A stretch of DNA of 64,000 bases from Cryphonectria parasitica EP155 (Eukaryota; Ascomycota; Sordariomycetes; Diaporthales; Cryphonectriaceae). How positions within the stretch are numbered: the first letter of the stretch is position 1; the number at the start of each line of letters is the position of its first letter. The DNA is taken from positions 4,154,001 through 4,218,000 of the forward strand of contig NW_024468909.1 in NCBI RefSeq assembly GCF_011745365.1. The letters run 5' to 3'. Of this stretch, positions 24,340 to 35,267 are shown piece by piece. The notes below the pieces were generated by a model. That model was not told the origin of the DNA and did no database searches. It was given only the letters and a program-made list of their open reading frames with translations. The translations under genes were made by a program, and so were the position numbers.

Positions 24340-25649
24340 GATGTGATGATGACGATACTGCCGCCGCAGCCGCTGCTGCTGCTGCTGACGGTCGAGAAGA
24401 AGGGGAGTGAGGGGTATCGTTTTCTCTCGAAGCCTGGTCTGACCTGAGCTGCTTCTGCTGGCGGTGGTGGTGATACTGTTGTGAATCCTCCCCCTAGGAC
24501 GTGGTCTCATGAAACCTCGTCCACGAACCCACAAACCATGTAAGTGATGTGGATGTGTATCAAGGTGGGGAAAAGAGAAGTCAAAAGGGAAGAAAGAGGT
24601 AAAGGGAAGGGGGAAGAAAAAAAAGAGTAGGAAAAAGAAAAGGATCCTCCAGGCACTATAACATTAGACCAAATTTCCCCATGTATGTTGTTGTGCAGGT
24701 CAATTGAGAGAGTAAGAGGAGTCCTTTGGTGTAAAAGGCGGGACTACTCGGCTCGATGTGGGACGGGGTGCGTGTGCCTATACGTAAGAAACTTGGTCCG
24801 CGAGGAGGCGAAACTCGGCCAGGATGGGGCGAAGCACCTCTCCAGAATAAACGTGTGTAAAAAAGACCAGGCAAATTGAGTGGCACGGCTTCGTCTGGCT
24901 TGTGACTGCTGCCCTGCAAGGGTTGCGTGTTGATCCCACGACGAACAGATCACAACCAAAAATGAGCACCGTAGAAGAGCAGGGAGGGTATACAACAAAA
25001 ACTGATGTGACAATGTGCAGGCAATGGACAAGATAAGTAAAGTGTCCATGTATACACACACTCGAGCCAGAATGTCGGGTCTGTCCAGTCCAGCCCGGCT
25101 TTAGTTCTGTCCAGGGCCGGGTGGGGAGGGAATCAACAGACAAGTCGTCGTCAGGCAGCAGCAAGAAACCATCCAAGACAAGCAGACAAATAGTCACACA
25201 AGCCAAGATGCCTAGACAAACAAGCAGCCAAGCCACATGCGTATGCCAGTCAAACGTCTTGGGGAGTAGTCTCTCACACGGCCGCTGTGTCAGGGATCTC
25301 GCGGCTCGAGCGCAAGGCTGGGGAGGAGGTAGTGTTGGAGGTGGAGGAGGACGAGGGGTTGGGATGAGATGAGATGGTAAGGGTAGTAGTATAGTTCAGT
25401 CGTCTTGGTAAGTTGACAGACGGGGGATACTATGGCAGTAAAAGGAACAGAACGACAGAGAGACAGAAAAAGAGAGAGACGAAAATCACATCAGGGGAGG
25501 GATGAAGTTGCGTAATCCATCATGTAAATCCCCAGCCTCTCGGCCCCTATTGTCCGTTCATGACCGTCGATCGACTGGATAACGGCACACGCAAGGCGTT
25601 CCCCACGTTTGCCATAACTAGAGAGGATTGGAAGAAAGAAAAAAAAGAC

Positions 25650-25652
<3 letters not shown>

Positions 25653-25683
<31 letters not shown>
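25653..25683. repeat. (CA)n microsatellite
   Basis: About 15 CA units in non-coding DNA. Confidence 0.9.
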
Positions 25684-25684
<1 letters not shown>

Positions 25685-26482
25685 GGCGGCTTGACAGGGC
25701 CCCGCAAGTGCGAGACGTGTAAGTGCGTTGTGTGCCTGGGAGGGGGGTTGTTCTGCAGATCCATCGGGCATCTAACCCCAGCACGATTTGCAACTGGGCT
25801 TCCCCTTGTGGGATTCGACATTCAGCGCTTCAAGGGGTTTAAAAGAACCACCCAGCCTCGAGCCAACGAATCAGAAGCCATGTCTGTCCCATGACACCCT
25901 TTCTTTTCTCTACTGGTACAGGCCGGGACAGCGTGGATGAAGGGCGGCACTGCGGCCAAACAAAAGAGAAAAATGGAAAGGGGAAAAAGGAACGGAAGGG
26001 GAAAACCACCAAAAAACCCAAAAAAAACCAAGGGGTCCCCATGGCCAAACCCGCGCGCCAGGGGATCCAACAGGAAAAAAAAATTAAGAGGGAAAGAGGA
26101 GGAGGCGCTCTTACAGATTGCCATGATTGCCATGCCCGTACTAGGGTAGAAAGGTGACGCGCGTCCTCTTGGGTAGTGACATGACAATTGCGGGCCCCCC
26201 AACTTTGTACTGGGGCTCTTGCCAAACACCACTCACCGTCCTTGACCGTCGTCCCGCTTAGGACCTTCAAAGAAAGTACGAGTGCCCACACCCCTGCTTC
26301 TTCTACTATAGTACTGTCTTGTGTGGTACGTACCCCTCGTCCCCAAACCCCTGCTTGGCCCCCAGTCTGTCAAGATTGCCGACGCGTAGTCTTTTCTCCT
26401 CTCTTCTCTCCATAATTCAGACAATACTCGTTGCTTTGACAATTGCCTCTTTCTTTCTCTCTCTCACACACCACCCCCCACA

Positions 26483-26503
26483 GAGAGAGAGAGAGAGAGA
26501 GAG
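26483..26503. repeat. (GA)n microsatellite
   Basis: About 10 GA units flanked by C- and T-rich sequence, non-coding. Confidence 0.85.
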
Positions 26504-27268
26504 CATCCCATATTCTTTTTCTTATATTTTCCCGTGTCATGGCAGCTTGGTGGGACCTCAAGACTCCGGAAGAGCCCCTTGCCACGGCACCAGCAGCAAC
26601 AAAAGCGTCGAGCACGCAACCAACTTTTTGCTTGGCCGTCTTAGGTTATGTTGGAGCAGGATAGAGGCTCGTCTCTGGCCTTGTACAAGTGTGTCAGGGA
26701 AGAGGACGAGTTTCGTTTTACTCTGTGTGCAAAAGGGGGGGGGAAAGAAGGAGAAAAATATGAGATCTGAAACATCCAAGAGAGACAAGGGGCGGCTATG
26801 ACAGGTAAGTCTTACCTAGACTGGACTAGCTTGAGGCCTATTTCTGGCAACGCACAACTAGACTCCAGACAATTTCCAACACCAAGTGCTACATGGCAAC
26901 CCTTCCTCTGGCAGAGAGAGACTTGGAAGGAATTACAAAAAAAGCTATCAAGAGTTTGATGCACCAAGCCGGATAGCTGCCGACCCGTCTTGACTGTCTT
27001 GTCTTCGTCTTTTGTTCATCAGTGCAACAACCCCTTAGCGTCTCTCTTTCTTTCTCTTTTCAGACAATTCGCTGACACAAGAGAGAGACGTTGTCCACTT
27101 ACACACCTTCCATCGTCGTCGCAGTCGTCGCCAAGTGGTGGCCCGGTCTGATCTACAATATCGATCCTCATCGAGCCATGCTTGCATGTCTGTTCGGAAT
27201 GGGCCGCCAATATTTCCTCCCCTTCGTCCGGCTGGTGTGTGCCGAAGATCTGCTTCACGCAAGTACGT

Positions 27269-27294
27269 ACTATGTACCTGTGATAGTACATAGT
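27269..27294. other. Perfect 9-bp inverted repeat (hairpin candidate)
   Basis: ACTATGTAC at 27269-27277 and its exact reverse complement GTACATAGT at 27286-27294, with an 8-base loop. No U-run follows and no gene ends here, so a terminator role is unlikely. Confidence 0.7.
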
Positions 27295-27649
27295 GACTCT
27301 TTACTAGTATCAATTCGTTAGGAAAAGGACCCCTCAAAAGGGGATAGAGAAAAAGGAAGAAACTCGGTTGACAGTCCTGCTGGTCCACCGTCGCCGTCTG
27401 CCTGTCTCCGTCTTGTGCCGTTGGATTTGTCGCTTTACAATTATGGCCTCGCTTAGTTTGGTTGCTCGGACAATAGACTCGGACGGCCGAGCTGTATTAC
27501 TCTGTGTGCGCACCGTGTGAGCAGCAACGGACCATCCCGACGGGCCGCAGTTGGTCGTCTCAGGGATTACTATGCCTTGGGTGGCACCCTTGGTGTATAC
27601 GCATCCAGGCAGGCCTACCTGTATTACTTTTGTGCCATATACACACACT

Positions 27650-27681
27650 TGACACACACACACACAGAGAGAGAGAGAGAT
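27650..27681. repeat. Compound (CA)n(GA)n microsatellite
   Basis: A CA run passes directly into a GA run in non-coding DNA. Confidence 0.85.
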
Positions 27682-28426
27682 ACAAGAGCTGGGTTTGGAA
27701 TCTTTTACAGCCGAGCCGAAGTGGGCGTCCCGCCAAGAGATGGTCTCGATCGGCCCGCTGCGCAAGGTCCAGTGAGGCACACACCACCACATACCATGTG
27801 GCTTGCATACATCCAATTTCGGAGACTTTGGCTTGCTGTCACCAGATCGGAATCCAATCTGATGATTGAACACTCCCTCCCCCCCCCCTCCTGGGCAAAG
27901 AGGTGTCGAAATGCCTGTACACCGCAGAGGCAGAGCGGTGATTTTAATAATTTCCGACAAGATTGACGAATGCACCCAAAGCGGACTTCACGAGAGAAGA
28001 TCGTTGACGCTGATTGTGTTGCATCTTTGGTCATCTTTTGTGTTTTGTCGTCTGCGTGATACTCTCACTCTCCTCATCTCTTTCCTTGCTATGCATGAGC
28101 TCAACGCATAGGCGAGAAGTTTTGATAAACAATTTTACAAGGTGATTCGACTCCAGAGGCGTCTGCGTTGGAAAATGGAGTGCACTCGCTTTAATTTGTG
28201 ACCAAAGCGCTGACTCGCTACTCAAAGTGCGCAGAAGACGCAGCGACTCGACCCCGTCGCAGCACATGCAAGACATCAGTCGTGAAGCCAGGTGATGATC
28301 ACCATCCTTACGGGCACTAGTCCTGTCAATGAACAGTTATTTGACCTCTTCAAGTCTGAAGGGTCGCAACTTCTAATAATAATAAAATTCTTTTCTCTTC
28401 TTCTGGCAGGCATCTTCCCCCCCCCC

Positions 28427-28431
<5 letters not shown>

Positions 28432-28456
<25 letters not shown>
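28432..28456. repeat. (CT)n microsatellite
   Basis: About 12 CT units after a C-run, non-coding. Confidence 0.85.
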
Positions 28457-28457
<1 letters not shown>

Positions 28458-29587
28458 CTTCTCTCCTCTGATCTCCCTCCTTGGCGTCGACATGCAAAAA
28501 AAGCCTACGTATGTTTTCAATCACGCCAAGGTGATAGGCATATCCGAAACAGGGCTGAGTTGAACAAGAGGCTCACATGCTGCACCCAAAGTTTCGGCAC
28601 CAGCGACAAGGTCCAGTGGGCTCGCACCAAATCATCTGTACGGGGTGTTCGTTATGCTACCCCAGGTGCCGCTTGTTTCCCTCGCTTCTCTCATGCGTGC
28701 CAGAAGACTTGGCCATTTGCCTTGTTGAAGGAGGGGTCCTCAGGTGCAGGTGCCTGGTCTCAGAAGACCAGCCAGCGCACAACAGCTGCCCATGAGGACC
28801 TAGGAATATGTCTTCGCTGGCAAGCTCTGGATGTCTGCTATTGACCAAGGTCAACGGCTTGGGCGAGGAGATGGATGGGCTTCCAGTTGAGCCAACGGTT
28901 CTGCAGCCACAGGCTCGACTCACTTCAAGACACATGGATTCTTCGTCAGGTGGATGGGCATGAACACGCGGCAAGGTCCTTGCATCTTGCATACACTGCC
29001 TGTACGGATCTGTGAGGGTTTTCTCCCACCTACCATCCAGTCTCCTTGATGCGGTCGTTGGGTGATGTGACGATCTCAAAGCGTTCAGAAGGCGTTGTGT
29101 GGACGAGGCGTGGCCTCTTGGTCGAAATAATGGACAAAGAAGACTCCCGAGATCCTTACATTTCCCTTTCAAATTGGGAAAACATCGGACACCTGCTATA
29201 GGGCAATGTACACTGGAGACATCGAGTGATGCTATTCGAGCCTGCCGTTGTTGTATTTTGTTCTTTTGGGAGACAATTTCGAGAGTGGAGCATTTAATCA
29301 ATCGACCACAAGCAAATTCCCATAGCAGGAAGAGAGCCTGCCCTGTTGCTGTTATTCCAGTGCTATTCCCTCTGCGCAATTGAGCACGGACGGATCCTAT
29401 CTAAGTGAACATAATAACCGATGGAGCAGGTGAACCTGCCCGGAAGGATTGGGATTGTTCCGGACCGTCTTTAAGCCGAACAGGAATTATGACTTGTTCT
29501 AATACTGGCTAGGTCCAATGCTGAACCAGATCCTCTATCTCAATATTCTCTTCTGGAGTTTCAAAAAGGACGCAGAAGTGATCAACC

Positions 29588-31657
29588 ATGGCATCAGACA
29601 ACGAGGTAACACCTCTTCTACAAGCCCTCAATGGGCCCAGCGCTGTGGGTCCAGCGACGGAGCAGTCTACGCAAGGAGAAGACGGCACAGAGAATCCGGA
29701 TCGACCAAAGGGTGTCCGATTTGCCATCGTATATGGCTGCATTCTGCTTGGTGACTTTTTCGTGGGATATGTGAGTCTCGTCTAGACGATGTCCCATTTA
29801 GCCTCGAATCTCTTTCTTGGAACCAGTGGGCTTTGCGCTTTTTCTGACAGCGATTTCTCAGGACACGAGCTGCGTGACAACCTTGACGCCAGTCATCAGC
29901 GATGAGTTCCATTCGATTGGTGATGTCGGCTGGTATGGGATTGCCTAGTAAGTACTTGTTCTCTACCCTCGTTTGTGCTTTCGCAAGCTATAAGCATTGA
30001 GTCTGATGCAAAGGGGCCGTGTGACTGACAAGAGCACCAGCATCCTCGCCCTGGTTTCCACGATTCTGGTCTTTGGGCAGCTGTATTCCATCTTTCCCAT
30101 GAAGTCCGTCTTCACAATCTCGTTCTTTTTGTTCGCCGTGGGCTCAGTCATCTGCTTTATGGCGCCTTCCTCTGTGGTCTTCATCGTTGGTCGAGCCGTC
30201 ACAGGTATCGGCGGCGCAGGTATCTTTTCTGGCGGAGGAATGTACGTTGTCACTTTACTTAGACCTCAACTTCTTCTTCTTCTTCTTGATCCACCAAATT
30301 ACCGCTTCTTCAACACCACTGTTCGACCCCCTCTGATCAAGTACTGACTCGAGATTTCCAGCATCGTCTCCCAGATCACTCCCCTACACAGCCGCCCAAT
30401 CTACCAAGGCATCACAGGAGGTGTAGAATGCGTGGCCCTCGCCTTCGGCCCCATCGTTTCCGGCGCAATCGCCCGCATCACTGGTTCCTGGCGCTTCTCC
30501 TTCCTCATCATCGCACCCGCCTGCCTGGTCAACGCCCTCGCCATCCTCACTTTTGTCCACCGTCTCCCTCAGCCAGAACACGCCAGCCTCTCCACCCGCG
30601 AGCGATGGGCCAGACTCGACATCGTGGGTGTGTTGCTGTTCGTCCCCGGCTCCACGTGTCTCCTGCTCGCTCTGCAGATCGGCGGGTCGGTGTATCCGTG
30701 GGATGACGCACGGGTGGTCGCCTCGGTTGTGGTCGCGGGTGTGTTGCTGGTTCTCTTTTTGGTGGCGCAGAGGTGGGCTGGTCATCGCGCCATGGTCCCT
30801 CTGTATCTCTTGAGAGTGAGGGCCGTTGCGCTGGGGTCACTGGCCATGTTCTTCACCAGTGGCTCGTTCTACGTGTTTGGGTTTTATCTCCCGATATACT
30901 TTCAGGCGCTGCGAGGGGCAGATACTTTTACCTCTGGTCTCAGTATGTTGTTTTCTTTTACTTTTTAAACTTCGTCACTTTCTTTCCCGACATCAGCATT
31001 ACTTTACAAGGTAAATTGAAAGAAGAAGAAAATAGCCACTAATGCTTATGGTCACCAGTGTATCTCCCCTCCGCTGCTACCCTGGCCATCACAATTCTCG
31101 CCGCCGGCCACATAACATCCTACATCGGCTACTACACGCCCCTCATGGCCTTCGGCACTCTCCTCTCCTCTCTAGGCGCAGGACTTATCACGACGCGCTT
31201 CACCCTATCCACTCCACCCCTTGAATGGATCATCTACCAGATCTTCTTCAACCTCGGCGGCGGCGCCATGTTCCAGCAGCCCTACACGGCCATCCAGGCG
31301 GTCCTGCCGGACAAGAATGTCCCCACCGCCATCGTCGTGCTCAGCTTCGTGCAGGAGCTGGGCGGGTTCATGGCGCTGGCTGTTGCGCAGGCGGTCTTCA
31401 TCGGTACACTGCTCAGGCGGCTCAAGAGTCTGGGGCTGGGGTTGACGGCGAGGGATGTGTTGGATATGGGAGCTTTGGATCTGATTGAGGCTGTGCCAGA
31501 GGCGATGAGGGGACTGGTGAAGGAGGCGTATATGGACTCTATTAGGGAGGTGTTTGTGGTGGGCTTGGTGTGCACTTGTTGTACGATTGTGTCGTTGGGA
31601 ATTCCGTGGCGCTCAGTCAAGGAGGACAAAGACAAGGCTGCGGAAAGCGACGAGTGA
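29588..31657 (+). CDS. MFS multidrug/toxin exporter, DHA2 (14-helix) family
   Basis: Five exons: 29588-29770, 29862-29947, 30041-30241, 30362-30942 and 31059-31657. All introns have GT..AG borders and matching phases, giving 549 residues. After a polar N-terminus (to about residue 45), the first helix region leads to DTSCVTTLTPVISDEFHSIG and DVGWYGIAYI. This matches the D(T)xIVxxALPxI and WYGSAY signatures of DHA2 drug:H+ antiporters. VGRAVTGIGGAGIFSGGGM is the conserved GR.xxGxGgAG block after helix 4, and GVECVALAFGPIVSGAI matches the helix 5 antiporter motif. Repeated hydrophobic segments fit about 14 helices. Such exporters pump fungal toxins or antifungals across the plasma membrane, and many sit in metabolite clusters. 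No biosynthetic gene is recognisable next to this one, so its substrate is unknown. Confidence 0.92.
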
Positions 31658-32049
31658 TCATCACAAGGCGCACGGGAGAGGCGTCACAGCTTGTTGAGGG
31701 TGCCTCATCTCATAAGTGGATTAATTTAATCAGTGAGACTTGAATCCAATATGTCCAACTACGTGATTTTAGGAAATGTGAGACTCTGCCCTTCAAACAC
31801 AGTAATATCTTTTTACCCAAAACATAATCAATGTGTGCTTCTTGGTAGCGTCTTTTTATCTCTTTTCTTCTTTGTTGGTTCTCTTTTCGTACATGTAAGT
31901 ATGCCAAGCCACGAATTTCTCAAAACCAAAGGAACGACAGCGCATAGTATTCGCTCGCCCTCCTATACTCCTCGCTCATCTCAAAGATAGAGTCGTCCCC
32001 CCTCCGGCGATGATACAAGATAGATCTATTGTCGTCATCATCATCATCA
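31658..32049. other. Convergent region after the MFS gene
   Basis: 3' flank of the MFS gene. An ATC/GAT triplet run near 32036-32052 would code for a run of Asp on the minus strand in one possible version of the small gene to the right. Nothing else is recognised. Confidence 0.4.
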
Positions 32050-32799
32050 TCAGAGTCCATATCCCTCCGGTCCTCCTGAATCACATCTGGCGTTGCGCAT
32101 CTTTCTCTCAGCTTGGCGTTCCGCGTCCGAGGGGACTCGGGCAACACGGCGCTGTTGGGCAAAAAGCTTTGTTAGGAAACGTATCTTCTCAAAAATCTAT
32201 AATTTGTCATGTTTCCCTGGGACAGACTCACAATGAAACATGCCTTTCAGGCTTGCACTCCGCACTACTGACAGTCTCGATGCTATCAGAGCTGGTCCTG
32301 CGGGAAAGGCTCTATCACACTCTTGTCAGACCTATTTGCGATATGATACAAACCAACATGTTTTGCAACAGGCACGAAAACTTACCAGCTTCCTAAAGAA
32401 CCGGGAACCGCCATCCTTGAGCCTCAGAACTCTCAACCGCACACGAGACATATCCGACCCCTGGGCCTCATCGGCCGAGGAAGTGGACTTGTTGCTCCGC
32501 ACGCGCCTAAGGCCCTCGACGGGCGAGGACCAGACCCGCCGGATGGGTGACATTGTGCTGTCCTCGCTGCTCTTTGGTCTTGAGACTGAAGGACGTGGTG
32601 GTCGTGAGGTTATGGCGGATTGGGAGGGGCTGTCGTAACTTAGGGATGGGAAGGGCCCTCCGAATGCGACGGGTGGAAGGGCAGACATGGCGAAGGAGGA
32701 CATTGTGGGTGTAGTGGACTTGGTGGTGGATTCTCTTGTGTATGGAGGAGATGTGCCAAAGTTGTCAAGAAGAAGTCGGTCTCCTTTGAATAGAGACAA
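32050..32799 (-). CDS. Possible small two-exon hypothetical protein
   Basis: I do not recognise this protein. An ATG at 32799 opens a 138-codon frame rich in Ser, Pro and Arg (SPIRRVWSSPVEGLRRVRSN) that reaches a canonical donor (GTAAGT at 32385). A canonical acceptor (CCAACAG) ends at 32152. Joining them in phase gives 171 residues with a stop at 32050. A different frame of the second exon is open to 31920 and looks more protein-like, with an Asp run and SIFEMSEEYRRASEYY, but it is out of phase with this donor. The exon structure is therefore unsettled. The gene converges on the MFS transporter and could be spurious. Confidence 0.3.
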
Positions 32800-34100
32800 T
32801 GATTGATGTGTTGAAGGAGGGATTTTCCAAGTAGTTTGTTATACGAAGTTGATTCTCAGCACCATAAACGCTTGATACGGCTTGATTGATCTACAACTTG
32901 ACGTCTAAAAGGGGGGTCTCTTGGCTCTATTAAATATTTTTTGATTGAGCACCGTAGACATAGATCCGAAAACAATGTAACATCTCAACACCAGCTTTTT
33001 GACAACATTGCAACGAAAGAATAGTTGATTCGGCAGACGATGCACCGACTTTGAGACAGCAACGTCGAATGCCAAGAAGGACCGGACATCTCTAGCCACA
33101 TGCTCCCAGTAAAGAACCAATCAAAGCATCGAGATGTGACCCGCGCGAGAGAGGCACGGCTTAGAATCTCGTGGTGAGTAAGTCGAGGCTCCTGGTCCCG
33201 ACGATCCGGTTCTGGTCTGGCCGATCCCTCTGTCTCAGCTACGGCCCGATGGCCACCAACAAAGACACGTGAGGCTGCGCTGAGCCTAGTAGCCTCGTGC
33301 GCTACGACTGGGGCATGTAACGTTGAAAGGAGAAATCTTCAAGAGCCGTTCCCCCGGGACGAGCAGTCTAGGGTCCGCGGACATAGCACGTGGTGTCCAG
33401 ATTCAGAGAATTGTTGGTGGTCCTGAGTCTCCTTCGGTCTTCTCGAGGCAATGTTCTGGTTGGGGTGCCGCAAACGGCCTGGTGCCCATGAGCACGTTTT
33501 TTTTTCTTTCTCTTTTCTGAACTGGCTGCACTAAATCGTATGCGGGTTGGTTCAAACACTTTATCCTACTGTGGTTCGTTCAAGTTGATGCTGTAGGCGT
33601 ATACGGTGCAAAGGTGATGACGTGAAAGCTTTGATCTCAATCCGACCCAAGACCAGTTTGCCTTCTTGTCTTGTTCAGGGCTAAAGATCCAAAGAGAGAA
33701 TCAAGGAAGAAGCAAGGGAGACATCGGGGTACAGAGATAGAGAAAATGAGACGACTTATACAAACAGAAAACATTGAAGGTGTGCATTGACTAATGGCTC
33801 TTGTCTTGCACATAACAAATCACAAGGGCATTTCGCTTGGAATTATGAGTGGGATTCACTAACACAACAAAAACCAAGATTAGACTCCACGTGCAAGTAG
33901 CAAGAGTCGAACTTAGATAGCGCATCTGTCCGTTTCCAGCCATGAGAAACCGAACGATCGATACCGAGATCGTGGTACGGCAATCAGATTTTTAGTTTGA
34001 GGCTATAGTAACGCTCGATCGAGGCTACGGCTGGGTTGGGCAAAAGCGCTCAAGTGAACTGCCTAATACCTATGCTATCTGCCTTTGACTGAGCTTTAAC

Positions 34101-34466
34101 ATGATTACGATGGGCAAGGCTGGCCCGCCTAGACTAGCACGAGATTTTAAGGCTGTACGCTTAGTGCTAGTGACACATACCTTAGTATCACTTCAACCTC
34201 GAGCAAAAACTTTCGACAAATTTCTTAGTGACGACACTGGACACAATCCTGAAGCTCAGCGCGAAAGCCCGCATGAGTTCAAAGTTACCATGAGGAGGTG
34301 TAGTGATATAGTCGTTCCAATAATGGGTGCAAGTGATCAGAATGTTGTCAGCCTCTTTGAAGGAGTACACTTTCCGATATCGAGGACCACAAGTATTTCA
34401 CAGCGCATGTGGTTGGCACCACACGCAATGGCATACGACTTAGGTTGTAAGTATTCTGTGATATAA
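34101..34466 (+). other. Unrecognised 121-codon open stretch
   Basis: It starts with ATG (MITMGKAGPPRLARDFKAVR) and ends at a TAA. A donor-like GTAAGT occurs just before the end (about 34447). Short coding-like fragments follow downstream (for example GAFKALRILKMGFGEG near 34542-34589), which could be further exons or a decayed gene. No family is recognised. Confidence 0.25.
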
Positions 34467-34976
34467 CAGGAACGAAAGTGATCTATAATCTCAACATCAG
34501 CCTCATCTCACCACAGCATAGTATCCTCAACCACGTAATGGAGCATTCAAAGCTCTACGCATCTTGAAGATGGGTTTCGGCGAAGGTCACGTCGACAGAG
34601 CTTGTGGTGTCAAACTCGGGATGGTGGGAATGGAACCCTTGTAATCAAGTGGAAGTAAGCTTACCAAGGCTCATATCTTCACTATGTACCTGCCAGGATG
34701 GCAACATCCCCGCGCATATTATCAGACTGGAAATGGAATGTCCATCTTGACTGAACTTAGCACCTGCTCTTCAGCCGAACCTTACTCCAAGTACCCGTAG
34801 ACCTGTCCCGCCGAAAACCGTGGCTCTGAGTGAAAAGGCACAACTTTCAAGATAGTCTAACAGGCATTTAAAGCCAAGTATTACCTAAAACTATAGGGTC
34901 ACGCACATATAGGATATTTCTGCTCTCCAAAACACTACTCACGAACTACCTTATCTATAGATCGTCCAAAGCCGAG

Positions 34977-35267
34977 CTAGAAAACGCCCGCCTCGTTAAA
35001 TGTATAGCAATGCACAAAGCTGAATACCTCTTCGAAAGTATCACCAAAGCCACACGCACATTTCGACAAACCTACAAGTCGTCCTTGTGCGCCTGCAAAA
35101 TAGATGGTGCTCTGTAGGTCCTCCTTGTAAGGCGCTGTGACAGCCATCATGATATCTCCTACATTTCCAAGGAGTTTCACTAGTTGTTGTAAATTCACCC
35201 TACACCCTTCTACCAGCAGCGGGCCCGCCCTGGCCTCCTTCATAAGATGATTACTCTTTCGGAGCAC
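34977..35267 (-). other. Unrecognised 96-codon open stretch
   Basis: The minus-strand frame contains ARAGPLLVEGCRVNLQQLVK and YFAGAQGRLVGLSKCACGFG. The mixed hydrophobic and polar pattern looks more protein-like than most chance frames nearby. No family is recognised, and no start context or splice partner was found. It may be a gene fragment. Confidence 0.25.

Larger units (their letters stand above)
24340..29587. other. Gene-free divergent intergenic region (5.2 kb)
   Basis: No gene is supported between the protease and the MFS transporter. Simple repeats include CA at 25653-25683, GA at 26483-26503, a CA-then-GA run at 27650-27681 and a CT run at about 28432-28456. A perfect 9-bp inverted repeat with an 8-base loop lies at 27269-27294. 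A minus-strand open stretch at 28657-29379 begins with TTG, not ATG, and has no recognised domain. Confidence 0.5.

Noticed and set aside
24340..24534. 65-residue N-terminal extension of the aspartic protease
   Set aside because: It would place the clear signal peptide in the middle of the chain; the ATG at 24339 is the better start.
27334..27975. 213-codon minus-strand open frame
   Set aside because: Low-complexity and restriction-like composition with a CA/GA microsatellite inside it; no domain and no conserved start.
28657..29379. 240-codon minus-strand open frame
   Set aside because: It begins with TTG, the first ATG is far inside, the composition is not protein-like, and no domain or splice sites fit.
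34540..34660. Fragment resembling an IS21 transposase (GAFKALRILKMGFGEG...)
   Set aside because: The resemblance is short and vague, and no other transposase motif or terminal repeat was found.
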